64,000 nt of DNA from the NCBI RefSeq assembly GCF_949987535.1, contig NC_080075.1, positions 7,300,606-7,364,605 on the forward strand. The letters are read 5' to 3'. The stretch's first letter is position 1; every line of letters starts with the position of its first letter. The notes under the pieces are model-generated. The model saw only the letters and a list, made by a program, of their open reading frames with translations. It searched no databases and was not told where the DNA came from. Made by a program: the position numbers and the translations under genes. This DNA comes from Balaenoptera acutorostrata. Taxonomy: Eukaryota; Chordata; Mammalia; Artiodactyla; Balaenopteridae. This document shows positions 45,525-56,700 of the stretch, one piece after another.

Positions 45525-46228
45525 TTTTTTTAAAAATTTTGTTGAAGTATAGTTGATTTACAATGCTGTGTTAATTTCAGCTGTATAGCAAAGTGATTCC
45601 GTTGTGCATATATATATTCTTTTTCATATTCTTTTCCATCATGGCTTATCCCAGGATATTGAATAGAGTTCCCTGTGCTATACAGTAGGACCTTGTTGTT
45701 TATCCATTCTCTATATAATAGTTTGCATCTGCTAACCCCAAACTCCCAATCCTTCCCTCCCCCACACACCCTCCCCCGTGACAACCACAAGTCTGTTCTC
45801 TATGGCTGTGAGTCTGTTTCTGATTTGTTGATAAGTTCATTTGTGTCATATTTTAGATTCCACATAGAAGTGATATCATATGGTATTTGTCTTTCTCTGA
45901 CTTACTTCACTTAGTATGATAATCTCTAGTTGCATCCATGTTGCTGCAAATGGAATTATTTCATTCTTTTTTATGGCTGAGTAGTATTCCATTGTATACA
46001 TGTACCACATCTTCTTCATCCATTCATCTGTTGATGGACATTTAGGTTGCTTTCATGTCTTGGCTATTGTAAATAGTGCTGCAGTAAACATAAGGGTGCA
46101 TGTATCTCTTAGAATTATAGTTTTATCTGGATATATGTCCAGGAGTGGGATTGCTGGATCATATGGAAACTCTATTTTTAGTTTTTTGAGGAACCTCCAT
46201 ATTGTTCTCCATAGTGGCTGCACCACAT
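45525..46228 (-). repeat. 5'-truncated L1 (3' UTR and ORF2 end)
   Basis: Minus-strand L1. The 3' UTR lies at 45535-45850, with a pyrimidine tract at 45755-45777, and the ORF2 C-terminal text runs from 45865 to 46228, with no intact frame. No clear TSD was found. Confidence 0.85.
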
Positions 46229-46229
46229 G

Positions 46230-46330
46230 AATTGGTTTTTTAATTCAACATTCCCCACACCTTCCTGGGTGGTGGTAATAGATGTTCCATGAAAAATGCA
46301 TTCCCAGGTCAAAAAAGTTTGATCAACTCT
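46230..46330. repeat. possible hAT-type fragment
   Basis: 'gatgttccatgaaaaatgcattcccaggtcaaaaaagtttgatcaactctgggtt' resembles the end of an old hAT-Charlie element. It is short and uncertain. Confidence 0.3.
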
Positions 46331-46334
46331 GGGT

Positions 46335-47114
46335 TAAATGAAGTTAATTTTCCTTTGTAGCTGTTCTTCTCAGAGCCTTTCATTGCTAATAGGCATTGGG
46401 AAAAGCACATTTTGGGAAACGCTCAATTTAGAAAACACACAATTTGAGAGACATTTACTTAATTTATTAAAGAGCCATTTTGCTTTGCTTTCCTCTGCAG
46501 AGACATGTTCTCAATTATTCCATCTTGGGCCACATCTCTGGCCACATAGCTTTTCATTCCCAAGGCATATTCCGTCTTTATTTGGGTTGGGTAACCTTGC
46601 TCCTACATTCACCTTCATTCTTTGCATTTGGGCTATGACCACCTCTTAGTTTCGCAACCCCACATCCTTGAAGATGCCGTATGTTAATGCCTTAATTTCC
46701 TCATCTGCAAAATATTAACCCACAAACACATTAGGCGTTAGTGAGACATGAAAAAGAAAGATTACAGCCTACCTATGACCTGAAGGTGATAGTAAAGCAT
46801 TTGAAATAAAGTTCCTGCTTGTGGAGAGTTCTCTCAGGATGGATCATCTCAGCCTTTAGTAGATGATATCCCATTGTGATAAATAACAAGATCGAAAATA
46901 AACAAAGACTCAAGCTCTGGGATAGCCACACATGTACCAACAAGGAAGGTTAGAGGAGGATTGCAGTTGTGTAATACGGAGAAGGGCAGTGTGTGCCAGT
47001 AACTCTCATCAAGGTCCACCAGTCTCTTGAACAAGGATTTCCCCAGTTCGTGGCCAGATGCCATGTTTGTTATGACTTTGACTGACATCTCCTCCTCCAA
47101 TTGTCCTCTTGGCA
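46335..47114. other. unique sequence, no gene seen
   Basis: The frame at 46338-46649 (plus) has no recognised domain. No repeat was assigned. Confidence 0.4.
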
Positions 47115-47290
47115 ACACTGCCCACCTTCTGTCTGAGTGAGAACTTCAAAGTCATCCTCGCCCCTTGACTTTCCTCTCTGAGTTGAAGGAACCACTTTTC
47201 CACTGGCCAAATCCATCCTTTAAGATCTAGCTCAAAGCCTGGATCAGCTCTGGCACTTTCTAAACAAAGGTATCCACCCAACCAGCATTC
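47115..47290 (+). repeat. possible L2 fragment
   Basis: 'cactggccaaatccatcctttaagatctagctcaaagcctgg' resembles L2 text. It is weak and overlaps a minus-strand frame (47009-47281) of no known domain. Confidence 0.4.
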
Positions 47291-47294
47291 TTTG

Positions 47295-47986
47295 AGGACT
47301 TAGTGGTCCAGGCCTTATCCAGGATTGATGACTGGCAGGATACAGAGCAAACCTATGGGAACTTCATTTATTTATCTTCACTTGGGAAGCCAGTGTTATA
47401 GCCTGTATGACCACCCTTCCCTCATCTCCACCATCTTTGGGACAGGTGTCATAGACCATTTCACCTTCACACCTGCACCTTGATATTAGCAGTTCCTGAG
47501 TCTATTTCTATCCATACTTAGACTCGTCGGATTAGGTTAAAAGGCTGAGGTGAAGTAAAGGACTCTTCAATCTCATGAGAATCTTCTGAAGCTACATTTT
47601 AATTGTCTCAAGAAGTTAAGGGGGAAGTTTATCTCCTCCCTGCAGATAAGTGGGGGTAGCCAGAACTATTTGGGTAGATGGGGTCCTCACCCTTCAGGCT
47701 TCAGGCTTCTGGTTGGATAAGTATTCACAGGGCAAATACAAAACCTTGTATAAGTAGGCAAGGCAGCAGGACCACTAAACAATTTTATTCTTACTATAAT
47801 TTCATTTCACCTCTGTAAAGGATCCTCAGGTGCAGTGATTTCTGTGGAAAGCCTTGGGCTGGGCTGTTAGAATCCTTAACGAGGGTAAATTCTGTAACCT
47901 GGTTACCCACTAGATGTTTCTAGTCAGACGTCTTGTGGAAACACAATTTCCAGTTGGGCCGAGAGGGTTAATGTTTCACAGGCTTA
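47295..47986. other. unique sequence, no gene seen
   Basis: No repeat or exon was recognised. Confidence 0.4.
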
Positions 47987-47988
47987 TA

Positions 47989-48195
47989 CAGTTGATCCTT
48001 GAGCAATGCAAGGGTTAGGGGTACCAACTTCCATGGAGTCAAAAATCCATGTTTAACTTATCATTGGTGCTCCATATCCACAGTTCTGCATCAGCCAACC
48101 ACCCATCATGTACTACTGGAGTATCTACTATTGAAAAAAAATCTACGTTTAAGTGGACACACCAATTCAAACCCATGTTGTTCAAGGGTCAACAG
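47989..48195. mobile_element. Tigger/MER2-like DNA transposon with TA target site
   Basis: It begins 'cagttgatccttgagcaatgc' and ends 'gttgttcaagggtcaacag'. The two ends are inverted repeats with some mismatch. A TA dinucleotide lies at each side (47987-47988 and 48196-48197), matching the TA target preference of Tc1/mariner-type elements. The 207-base length indicates a non-autonomous copy. Confidence 0.8.
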
Positions 48196-48197
48196 TA

Positions 48198-48461
48198 CTT
48201 TCAGGAGTGTTACCTCTCATTTTCCACATTGGAGGCTTCTCTAAGAAGCTTTGTCCCAGGATCTGCTAACGTCTCCTCTTATGGATTATTTATTGAACAT
48301 GACGACTTAATGACCAGATGCTCTCCCTTTGCTGCCAGACTCCTCTCACACTGTTCTGATGGATTGGTTTGGATGTTTGCTAACCTATTTGTTTTAATTA
48401 GATCCTCAGTCTCTGTTCTCATCAGGATAGTCTTTAAAAGCACAATCTACCAAAGTGGACC
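48198..48461. other. unique sequence, no gene seen
   Basis: Nothing was recognised. Confidence 0.4.
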
Positions 48462-48668
48462 TACAGTATAGTACAGGGAACCATACTCAATATGGTTGTA
48501 ATAACCTATAAGGGAAAAGAATCTTAAAAAGAAAAATATATATCATATACATACATATATACAATATATTATACATACATATATATGTATGTATAACTGA
48601 ACCACTTTGCTGTACACTTGAAACTAACACAATATTGTAAATCAACTATGCTTCAATAAAAAATATTA
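48462..48668 (+). repeat. L1 3' end fragment preceded by TA-rich repeat
   Basis: 'ctacagtatagtacagggaaccatactcaatatgg...ataacctataagggaaaagaatc', then a TATA/CATA-rich run (48532-48592), then 'tgtataactgaaccactttgctgtacacttgaaactaacac' and an A-rich end. It shares the group A terminal block and the TA-rich run with 20860-21000. Confidence 0.88.
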
Positions 48669-48858
48669 CGAGATTTCATTTTTCCTAATGTAAGTATTTA
48701 AGGGTATGCATTGCTCTTAAGTACTACTATATTCATCATGTTTTAATACATGACATTTATATTATCATTCAGTGTAAACACATTCTAATATCATTGTGAT
48801 TTTTTTCTCAATTCCTCACTGCTTAGAAAGTACTCTTATGCTTTCTTTTTTTTTTTTT

Positions 48859-49180
48859 AACATCTTTATTGGAGTATAATTGGTTTACATTGTTGTGTTA
48901 GTTTCTGCTTTATAACAAAGTGAATCAGCTATACGTATACTTATATCCCCATATCCCCTCCCTCTGCGTTTCCCTCCCACCCTCCCTATTGCACCCCTCT
49001 AGGTGGTCACAAAGCACCGAGCTGATCTCCCTGTGCTATGCAGCTGCTTCCCACTAGCTGTTTTACATTTGGTAGTGTATATATGTCAATGCCACTCTCT
49101 TCCTTCGTCCCAGCTTACCATCCCCCCTCCCCATGTCTTCAAGTCCATTCTCTACATCTGCGTCTTTATTCCTGTCCTGC
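48859..49180 (-). other. L1 3' UTR of the full-length copy, with C-rich tract
   Basis: This is the 3' UTR between ORF2 and the A-tail, with the terminal block of the 'ttataacaaagtgaatcagctatacg' type (group B). The plus-strand tract at 48972-48986 is CCCTCCCACCCTCCC. Its complement is GGGAGGGTGGGAGGG, identical to the copy at 39169-39183. Polypurine G-quadruplex tracts in L1 3' UTRs are known from other mammals. Confidence 0.85.
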
Positions 49181-52100
49181 TCATAGGTTCTTCAGAACCA
49201 TTTTTTTTAAGATTCCATATATATGTGTTAGCATATGGTATTTGTTTTTCTCTTTCTGACTTACTTCACTCCGTATGACAGATTTTAGGTCCATCCACCT
49301 CACTACAAATAACTCAATTTCGTTTCTTTTTATGGCTGAGTAATATTTGTATATATGTGCCACATCTTCTTCATCCATTCATCTGTTGATGGACACTTAG
49401 GTTGCTTCCATGTTCTGACTATTGTAAATAGTGCTGCAATGAACATTGTGGTACATGACTATTTTTGAGTTATGGCTTTCTCATGGTATATGCCCAGGAG
49501 TGGGGTTGCTGGGTCGTTTGGTAGTTCTATTTTTCGTTTTTTAAGGAACCTCCATACTGTTCTCCATAGTGGCTGTATCAATTTACATTCCCACCAACAG
49601 TGCAAGAGGGTCCAATTTTCTCCACACCCTCTCCAACATTTATCATTTGTAGATTTTGTGATGATGGCCATTCTGACTGGTGTGAGGTGATAATTCATTG
49701 TAGTTTTGATTAGCATTTCTCTAATGATTAGTGATGTTGAGCATCCTTTCATGTGTTTGTTGGCAATCTGTATATCTTCTTTGGAGAAATGTCCATTTAG
49801 GTCTTCTTCCCATTTTTGGATTGGGTTGTTTGTTTTTTTGATATTGAGCTTCATGAGCTGCTTGTATATTTTGGAGATTAATCCTTTGTCAATGTTTTGT
49901 TTGCAAATATTTTCTCTCATTCTGAGGGTTGTCTTTTCATCTTGTTTATGGTTTCCTTTATTGTGCAAAAGCTTTTAAGTTTAATTAGGACCCATTTGTT
50001 TATTTTTGTTTTTATTTCCATTTCTCTAGGAAGTGGGTCAAAAAGGATCTTGCTGTGATTTATGTCACAGAGTGTTCTGCCTATGTTTTCCTCTAAAAGT
50101 ATCATAGTGTCTGGCCTTACATTTAGATCTTTAATCCATTTTGAGTTTATTTTTGTGTATGGTGTTAGGAAGTGTTCTAACTTCATTCTTTTACATGCAG
50201 CTGTCCAGTTTTCCCAGCACCACTTATTGAAGAGGCTGTCTTTTCTCCATTGTATATTCCTGCCTCCTTTATCAAAGATAAGGTAACCATATATGCGTGG
50301 GTTTATCTCTGGGCTTTTTATCCTGTTCCATTGATCTATATTTCTATTTTTGTGCCACTACCATACTGTCTTCAGTACTGTAGCTTTGTAGTATAGTCTG
50401 AAGTCCGGGAGCCTGATTCCTCCAGCTCCATTTTTCTTTCTCAAGATTCCTTTAGCTACTCAGGGTCTTTTGTGTTTCCATACAAATTGTGAAATTTTTT
50501 GTTCTAGTTCTGTGAAAAATGCCATTGGTAGTTTGATAGGGTTTGCATTGACTCTGTAGATTGCTTTGGGTAGTACAGTCATTTTCACAATGTTGATTCT
50601 TCCAATCCAAGAACATGGTATATCTCTCCATCTGTTTGTATTATCTTTAATTTCTTTCATCAGTGTCTTATAGTTTTCTGCATACAGGTCTTTTGTCTCC
50701 TTAGGTAGGTTTATTTCTAGGTATTTTATTCTTTTTGTTGCAATGGTGAATAGGAGTGTTTCCTTAATTTTTCTTACAGATTTTTCATCATTAGTGTATA
50801 GGAGTGCAAGAGATTTCTGTGCATTAATTTTGTATCCTGCTACTTTACCAAATTCACTGATTAGCTCTAGTAGTTTTCTGGTAGCATCTTTAGGATTCTC
50901 CATGTATAGTATCACGTCATCTGCAAACAGTGACAGTTTTACTTCTTCTTTTCCAATTTGGGTTCCTTTCATTTCTTTTTCTTCTCTGATTGCTGTGGCT
51001 AAAAATTCCAAAACTATGTTGAATTATAGTGGTGAGAGTGGACAACGTTGTCTTGATCCTGATCTTAGTGGAAATGGTTTCAGTTTTTCAGTATTGAGAA
51101 TGATGTTGGCTGTGGGTTTGTCATATATGGCTTTTATTATGTTGAGGTAAGTTCCCTCTATGCCTACTTTCTGGAGTGGTTTTATCACAAATTGGTGTTG
51201 AATTTTCTCAAAAGCTTTTTCTGCATCTATTGAGATGATCATATGGTTTTTATCCTTCAATTTGTTAATATGGTGTATCACATCGATTGATTTGTGTATA
51301 CTGAAGAATCCTTGCATTCCTGGGACAAACCCCACTTGGTCATGGTGTATGATCCTTCTAATGTGCTGTTGGATTCTGTTTGCTAGCATTTTGTTGAGGA
51401 TTTTTGCATCTATGTTCATCAGTGATATTGGCCTCTAGTTTTCTTTTTTTGTGACATCTTTGTCTGGTTTTGGTATCAGGGTGGTGGTGGCCTCGTAGAA
51501 TGAGTTTGGGAGTGTTCCTCCCTCTGCTATATTTTGGAAGAGTTTGAGAAGGATAGGTGTTAGCTCTTCTCTAAATGTTTGATAGAATTTGCCAGTGAAG
51601 CCATCTGGTCCTGGGCTTTTGTTTGTTGGAAGATTTTTAATCACAGTTTCAATTTCAGTGCTTGTGATTGGTCTGTTTATATTTTCTATTTCTTCCTGGT
51701 TCAGTCTCGGAAGGTTGTCCTTTTCTAAGAAGTTGTCCATTTCTTCCAGGTTGTCCTTTTTATTGGCATATATTTACTTGTCGTAATCTCTCATGATCCT
51801 TTGTATTTCTGCAGCATCAGTTGTTACTTCTCCTTTTTCATTTCTAATTCTATTGATTTGAATCTTCTCCCTTTTTTCCTTGATGAGTCTGGCTAATGGT
51901 TGTTTATCTTCTCAAAGAACCAGCTTTTAGTTTTATTGATCTTTGCTATCGTTTCCTTCATTTCTTTTTATTTCTGATCTGATCTTTATGATTTCTTTCC
52001 TTCTGCTAACTTTGGGGTATTTTGTTCTTCTTTCTCTAATTGCTTTAGGTGTAAGGTTGGGTTGTTTATTTGAGATGTTTCTTGTTTCTTGAGGTAGGAT

Positions 52101-53010
52101 TGTATTGCTATAAACTTCCGTCTTAGAATTGCTTTTGCTGCATCCCATAGGTTTTGGGTCATCGTGCTTTCATTGATGTTTGTTTCTAGGTATTTTTTGA
52201 TTTCCTTTTAAATTTCTTCAGTGATCTCTTGGTTAGTTAGTAGCATATTGTTTAGCCACCATGTGTTTGTATTTTTTATAGTTTTTTTCCTGTAATTGAT
52301 ATCTAGCCTCATAGCGTTGTGGTCAGAAAAGATACTTGATACGATTTCAATTTTCTTAAGTTTACCAAGGCTTGATTTGTGACCCAAGATATGGTCTATC
52401 CTGGAGAATGTTCCATGAGCACTTGAGAAGAAAGTGTATTCTGTTGTTTTTGGATGGAATGTCTTATAAATATCAATTAACTCCATCTTGTTTAATGTGT
52501 CATTTAAAGCTGTGTTTCCTTATTTATTTTCATTTTGATCTGTCCATTGGTGAAAGCAGGGTGTTAAAGTCCCCTATTATATGTGTGTCACTGTCAGTTT
52601 CCCCTTTTATGGCTGTTAGCATTTGCTTTATGTATTGAGTTGCTCCTATGTTGGTTGCATAAATATTTACAATTGTTATATCTTCTTGGATTGATCCCTT
52701 GATCATTATGTAGTGTCCTTCTTTGTCTCTTGTAATAGTCTTTATTTTAAAGTCTCTTTTGTCTGATATGAGGATTGCTACTCTAGCTTTCTTTTGATTT
52801 CCATTTGTATGGAATATCTTTTTCCATCCCCTCACTTTCAGTCTGTATATGTCCCTAGGTCTGAAGTGGGTCTCTTGTAGACAGCATATATACGGGTCTT
52901 GTTTTTGTATCCATTCAGCCACAGTCTTGTTTTTTGGTTGGAGCATTTAATCCATTTACATTTAAGGTGGTTATCGATATGTATGTTCCTATTACTATTT
53001 TCTTAATTGT
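49181..53010 (-). pseudogene. L1 ORF2 pseudogene
   Basis: ORF2 encodes the endonuclease and reverse transcriptase that nick and copy into DNA. Open fragments in order are 52530-52946 and 52208-52486 (endonuclease), 51933-52148, 51435-51740, 51024-51419 and 50460-51011 (RT), then 49917-50186, 49459-49968 and 49181-49378 (C-terminus). Endonuclease text keeps QETH, GDFN, RIDHILG and SDHN. RT keeps SIDAEKAF and FADD (50916-50927), but 'RQGCPLSP' reads [11 protein letters not shown]3-C-X7-H-X4-C motif is present in 49459-49968. Stops and frameshifts between segments kill the gene. Confidence 0.92.
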
Positions 53011-53056
53011 TTTGGGTTTGTTATTGTAGGTCTTTTCCTTCTCTTGTGCTTCCTGC

Positions 53057-53926
53057 CTAAAGAAGTTCCTTTACCATTTGTTGTAAAGCTGGTTTGGTGT
53101 TGCTGAATTCTCTTAGCTTTTACTTGTCTGTAAAGCTTTTAATTTCTCCGTTGAATCTGAATGAGATCCTTGCTTGGTAGAGTAATCTTGGTTGTAGGTT
53201 TTTCCCTTTCATCACTTTAAATATATCCTGCTACCCTCTTCTGGCTTGCAGAGTTTCTGCTGAAAGATCAGCTCTTAGCCTTATGGGGATTCCCTTGTAT
53301 GTTATTTGTTGCTTTTAATATTTTTTCTTTGTATTCAATTTTTGATAGTTTGATTAATATGTGTCTCAGTGTGTTTCTCCTTGGATTTATCCTGTATGGG
53401 ACTCTCTGTGTTTCCTGGACTTGATTGACTATTTCCTTTCCCATATTAGGGAAGTTTTCAACTATAATCTCTTCAAATATTTTCTCAGTCCCTTTCTTTT
53501 CTCTTCTTCTTCTTGGACCCCTATAATTCGAATGCTGTTGCAGTTAATATTGTCCCAGATGTCTCTGAGACTGTCCTCAATCCTTTTCATTCTTTTTTCT
53601 TTATTCTTCTCTGTGGTAGTTATTTCCACTATTTTATCTTCCAGGTCACTTATCTGTTCTTCTGCCTCAGTTATTCTGCTATTGATTTCTTCTAGAGAAT
53701 TTAAAATTTCATTTATTGTGTTGTTCATCATTGTTTGCTCTTTAGTTCTTCTAATTCCTTGTTAAACGTTTATTTTCTCCATTCTATTTCTGAGATTTTC
53801 AATCATCTTTAATATCATTACTCTGAATTCTTTTTCAGGTAGACTGCCTATTTCCTCTTCATTTGTTTGGTCTGGTGGGTTTTTACCTTGCTCCTTCATC
53901 TGCTGCATATTTCTCTGTCTTCTCAT
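53057..53926 (-). pseudogene. L1 ORF1 pseudogene
   Basis: ORF1 encodes an RNA-binding chaperone that assembles with L1 RNA in the cytoplasm. The ATG is at 53926 (the start reads MRRQRNMQQMKEQGKNP). The open fragment 53462-53731 keeps coiled-coil text ('ISDLEDKIVEITTTEKNKEK') and an RNA-binding-domain start ('RIIGVQEEEE'). The frame is broken near 53760, and a further stop lies near the C-terminus ('acaagtaaaag' region). No functional protein can be made. Confidence 0.85.
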
Positions 53927-55872
53927 TTTGCTTAACTTACTGTGTTTGGGGTCTCCTTTTCGCAGGCTGCAGGTTTGTAGTTCCCATTGTTTTTGGTGTC
54001 TGCCCCCAGTGGGTAAAGTTGGTTCAGTGGGTTGTGTAGGCTTCCTGGTGGAGGGGACTGGTGACTGTGTTCTGGTGGATGAGGCTGGATTTTGTCTTTC
54101 TGGTGGGCAGGGCCACGTCTGGTGGTGTGTTTTGGGGTGTCTGTGAACTTATTATGATTTTAGGCAGCCTCTCTGCTAATGGGTGGGGTTGCATTCCCAT
54201 CTTGCTAGTTGTTTGACATGGGGTGTCCAGCGCTGGAGCTTGCTAGTCATTGAGCAGAGCTGGGTCTTAGCATTTAGATGGAGATCTCTGGGACAGCTCT
54301 CGCTGATTGATATTTTGTGGGGCTGGGTGGTCTCTGGTGGTCCAATGTCCTGAACTCGGCTCTCCCACCTCAGAGGCTCTGGTCTGACAGCTGGCTGCAG
54401 CACCAAGCCATGTCAGCCAAACGGCTCAGAACAAAAGGGAGAAAAAAAAAAAAGAAAGAAAAATAAATAAATAAAATAAAGTTATTACAATAGAAAAATT
54501 TTTTTAATGTTATTAAAATAAAAAAGTAATAAAAAAAGAAGCGAGCAACCAAACCAATAAACAAATCCACCAATGATAACAAGCCCTAAAATCTAAACTA
54601 AGATAAACATAAAACCAGAAACAAATCAGATGCAGAAAGCAAACCCCAAGTCTACAGTTGCTCCCAACATCCACTGCCTCAATTTTGGGATGATTCGTTG
54701 TCTATTCACATATTCCACAGATGCAGGGTACATCAAATTGATTGTGGAGATTTAATCCGCTGCTCCTGAGGCTGCTGGGAGAGATTTCCCTTTCTCTTCT
54801 TTGTTCGCACAGCTCCTGGGGTTCAGCTTTGGATTTGGACCCACCTCTGCGTGTAGGTCACCCGAGGGCATCTGTTCTTTGCCCAGACAGGACAGGGTTA
54901 AAGGAGCAGCTGATTCAGGGGCTCTGGCTCACTCAGGCCAGGGGGAGGGAGAGGTTCGGAATGTGGGGCGAGCCTGTGGTGACAGAGGCTGGCATGACAT
55001 TGCAACAGCTTGAGGCACCGTGTGTTCTCCCAGGGAAGTTGTCCCTGGATCTCGGGACCCTGGCAGTGGCGGGCTGCACAGTCTTCCGGGAGGGGAGGTG
55101 TGGATAGTGACCTGTGCTTGCACACAGGCTTTTTGGTGGCTGCAGCAGCAGCCTTAGCATTTCATGCCCGTCTCTGGTGTCTGCCCTGTTAGCCGTGGCT
55201 TGTGCCCATCTCTGGAGCTCGTTTAGGAGGTGCTCTGAATCCCCTCTCCTTGTGCACCCCAAAACAATGAGGTCTTTTGCCTCTTAAGCAGGTCCAGACT
55301 TTTTCCTGGACTCCCTCCCGGCTAGCTGTGGTGCCCTAGCCCCCTTCCAGCTGTGTTCACGCAGCTAACCCCAGACCTCTCCCTGGGATCCGACCGAAGC
55401 CCAGCCTCAGCTCCCAGCCCCGCCCGCCCTGGCGGGTGAGCAGACAAGCCTCTCGGGTGGTGAGTGCTGGTCGGCACCGATCCTCTGTGTGGGAATCTCT
55501 CCGTTTTGCCCTCTGCACACCTGTTGCTGTGCTCTCCTCCGTGGCTCTGAAGCTTCCCCCCGCCACCCCCCATCTCCGCCAGTGAAGGGGCTTCCTAGTG
55601 TGTGGGAACTTTTCCTCCTTCACAGCTCCCTCCCAGAGTGGCAGGTCCTGTCCCTGTTCTTTTGTCTCTGTTTTTTCTTTTTTCTTTTACCCTACCCAGG
55701 TACGTGGTGAGTTTCTTGCCTTTTGGGAAGTCTGATGTCTTCTGCCAGCGTTCAGTAGGTGTTCTGTAGGAGTTGTTCCACATGTAGATGCGTTTTCAAT
55801 GTATTTGTGGGGAGGAAGGTGATCTCCACATCTTATTCCCCCGCAATCTTGAAGGTCCTCTCCCCAAGGGCA
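53927..55872 (-). promoter_or_regulatory. L1 5' UTR with GC-rich promoter region
   Basis: The GC-rich part (about 54750-55800) has many CpG sites and corresponds to the internal promoter of L1. The outer end at 55830-55872, read on the minus strand, carries the 'gaggaccttcaagatt' text typical of the L1 start. An A/T-rich low-complexity stretch (54436-54545) separates it from ORF1. The 5' end appears complete, so this copy could still drive transcription. Activity is inferred. Confidence 0.75.
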
Positions 55873-55887
55873 TCCTATGCTTTCTTT

Positions 55888-56142
55888 CTGCTTATCTCCT
55901 TGTTATTGGTTTGTAACTTTATTCCATTGGTGAAGTTCATAGTCACAGTTTGAAACATTCCATATGTACTTGAAAAATAAAGGTTTATTCTCCAAAAATA
56001 AAAACACCATCTACCCCATTCTAACAGAGCAATTCTGCAGAATAACTACAGACCTATTAATCTTCTGGTCATTTCTTCTAAACTTCACAACAGCTTCCTC
56101 TATGATAAACTGAGTCTGAGTTTCTCAGTCTAATATTCTACA
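55888..56142. other. unique sequence, no gene seen
   Basis: Nothing was recognised. Confidence 0.4.
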
Positions 56143-56700
56143 CGGATAGCGCACAGACTCCAGGAGTTTTTTTTTTGGTTGTTTTTCAAATTAATTAATT
56201 TATTTATTTATTTTTGGCTGTGTTGGGTCTTCGTTTCTGTGTGAGGGCTTTCTCTAGTTGCGGCAAGCGGGGGCCACTCTTCATCGCAGTGCTCGGGCCT
56301 CTCACTATCGCGGCCTCTCTTGTTGCGGAGCACAGGCTCCAGACGCGCAGGCTCAGTAGTTGTGGCTCACGGGCCTAGTTACTCCGCGGCATGTGGGATC
56401 TTCCCAGACCAGGGCTCAAACCCATGTCCCCTGCATTAGCAGGCAGATTCTCAACCACTGCGCCACCAGGGAAGCCCCTCCAGGAGTTTTTGACAGGAGC
56501 CCCGTTGCTGGTTTGTGGCCTCGGGTTAAATACTCTGACCCCCTGTAAACCACATTTCCTCCCCCGTCAAACAGGGGTAATGACAATGCCTACCTCATTC
56601 AGTTGTTCTGTGCATCCAATGAGAGCATGTGTGCACGTTGCCTGCTGCATTGTAAACACTCATTACTTGTCAGCAACTATCAAGCATGTGATGAACTATT
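56143..56700 (+). repeat. MIR SINE split by CHR SINE (56143-56171 and 56478-56690)
   Basis: MIR left part 'tagcgcacagactccaggag' and right part 'gctggtttgtggcctcgggttaaatactctgaccccctgtaaaccacatttcc', then 'caggggtaatgacaatgcctacctcattcagttgttctgtgcatccaatgagagcatgtg' in MIR order. The CHR SINE 56172-56477 lies between them. Confidence 0.75.
56172..56477 (-). mobile_element. CHR-type SINE inserted in MIR, perfect TSD
   Basis: Full-length on the minus strand: the tail of ATTT units with preceding T run lies at 56172-56215 and the tRNA-like head ends at 56477. The direct repeat 'ctccaggagttttt' lies at 56158-56171 and 56478-56491, identical in 14 of 14 positions. Confidence 0.93.

Larger units (their letters stand above)
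48849..55872 (-). mobile_element. near-full-length L1 retrotransposon, inactive
   Basis: A complete L1 layout read on the minus strand: 5' UTR (about 53927-55872), ORF1 (about 53057-53926), ORF2 (about 49181-53010), 3' UTR with A-tail (48849-49180). It is flanked by a direct repeat of 14 matches in 15 (48834-48848 and 55873-55887; the core 'tatgctttcttt' is identical). The total of about 7 kb is full size for the cetartiodactyl L1 type. ORF1 and ORF2 both carry stop codons and frameshifts, so it cannot mobilise itself. Confidence 0.95.

Noticed and set aside
50460..51011. Functional reverse transcriptase gene
   Set aside because: FADD is intact, but this is one of many fragments of a broken L1 ORF2.
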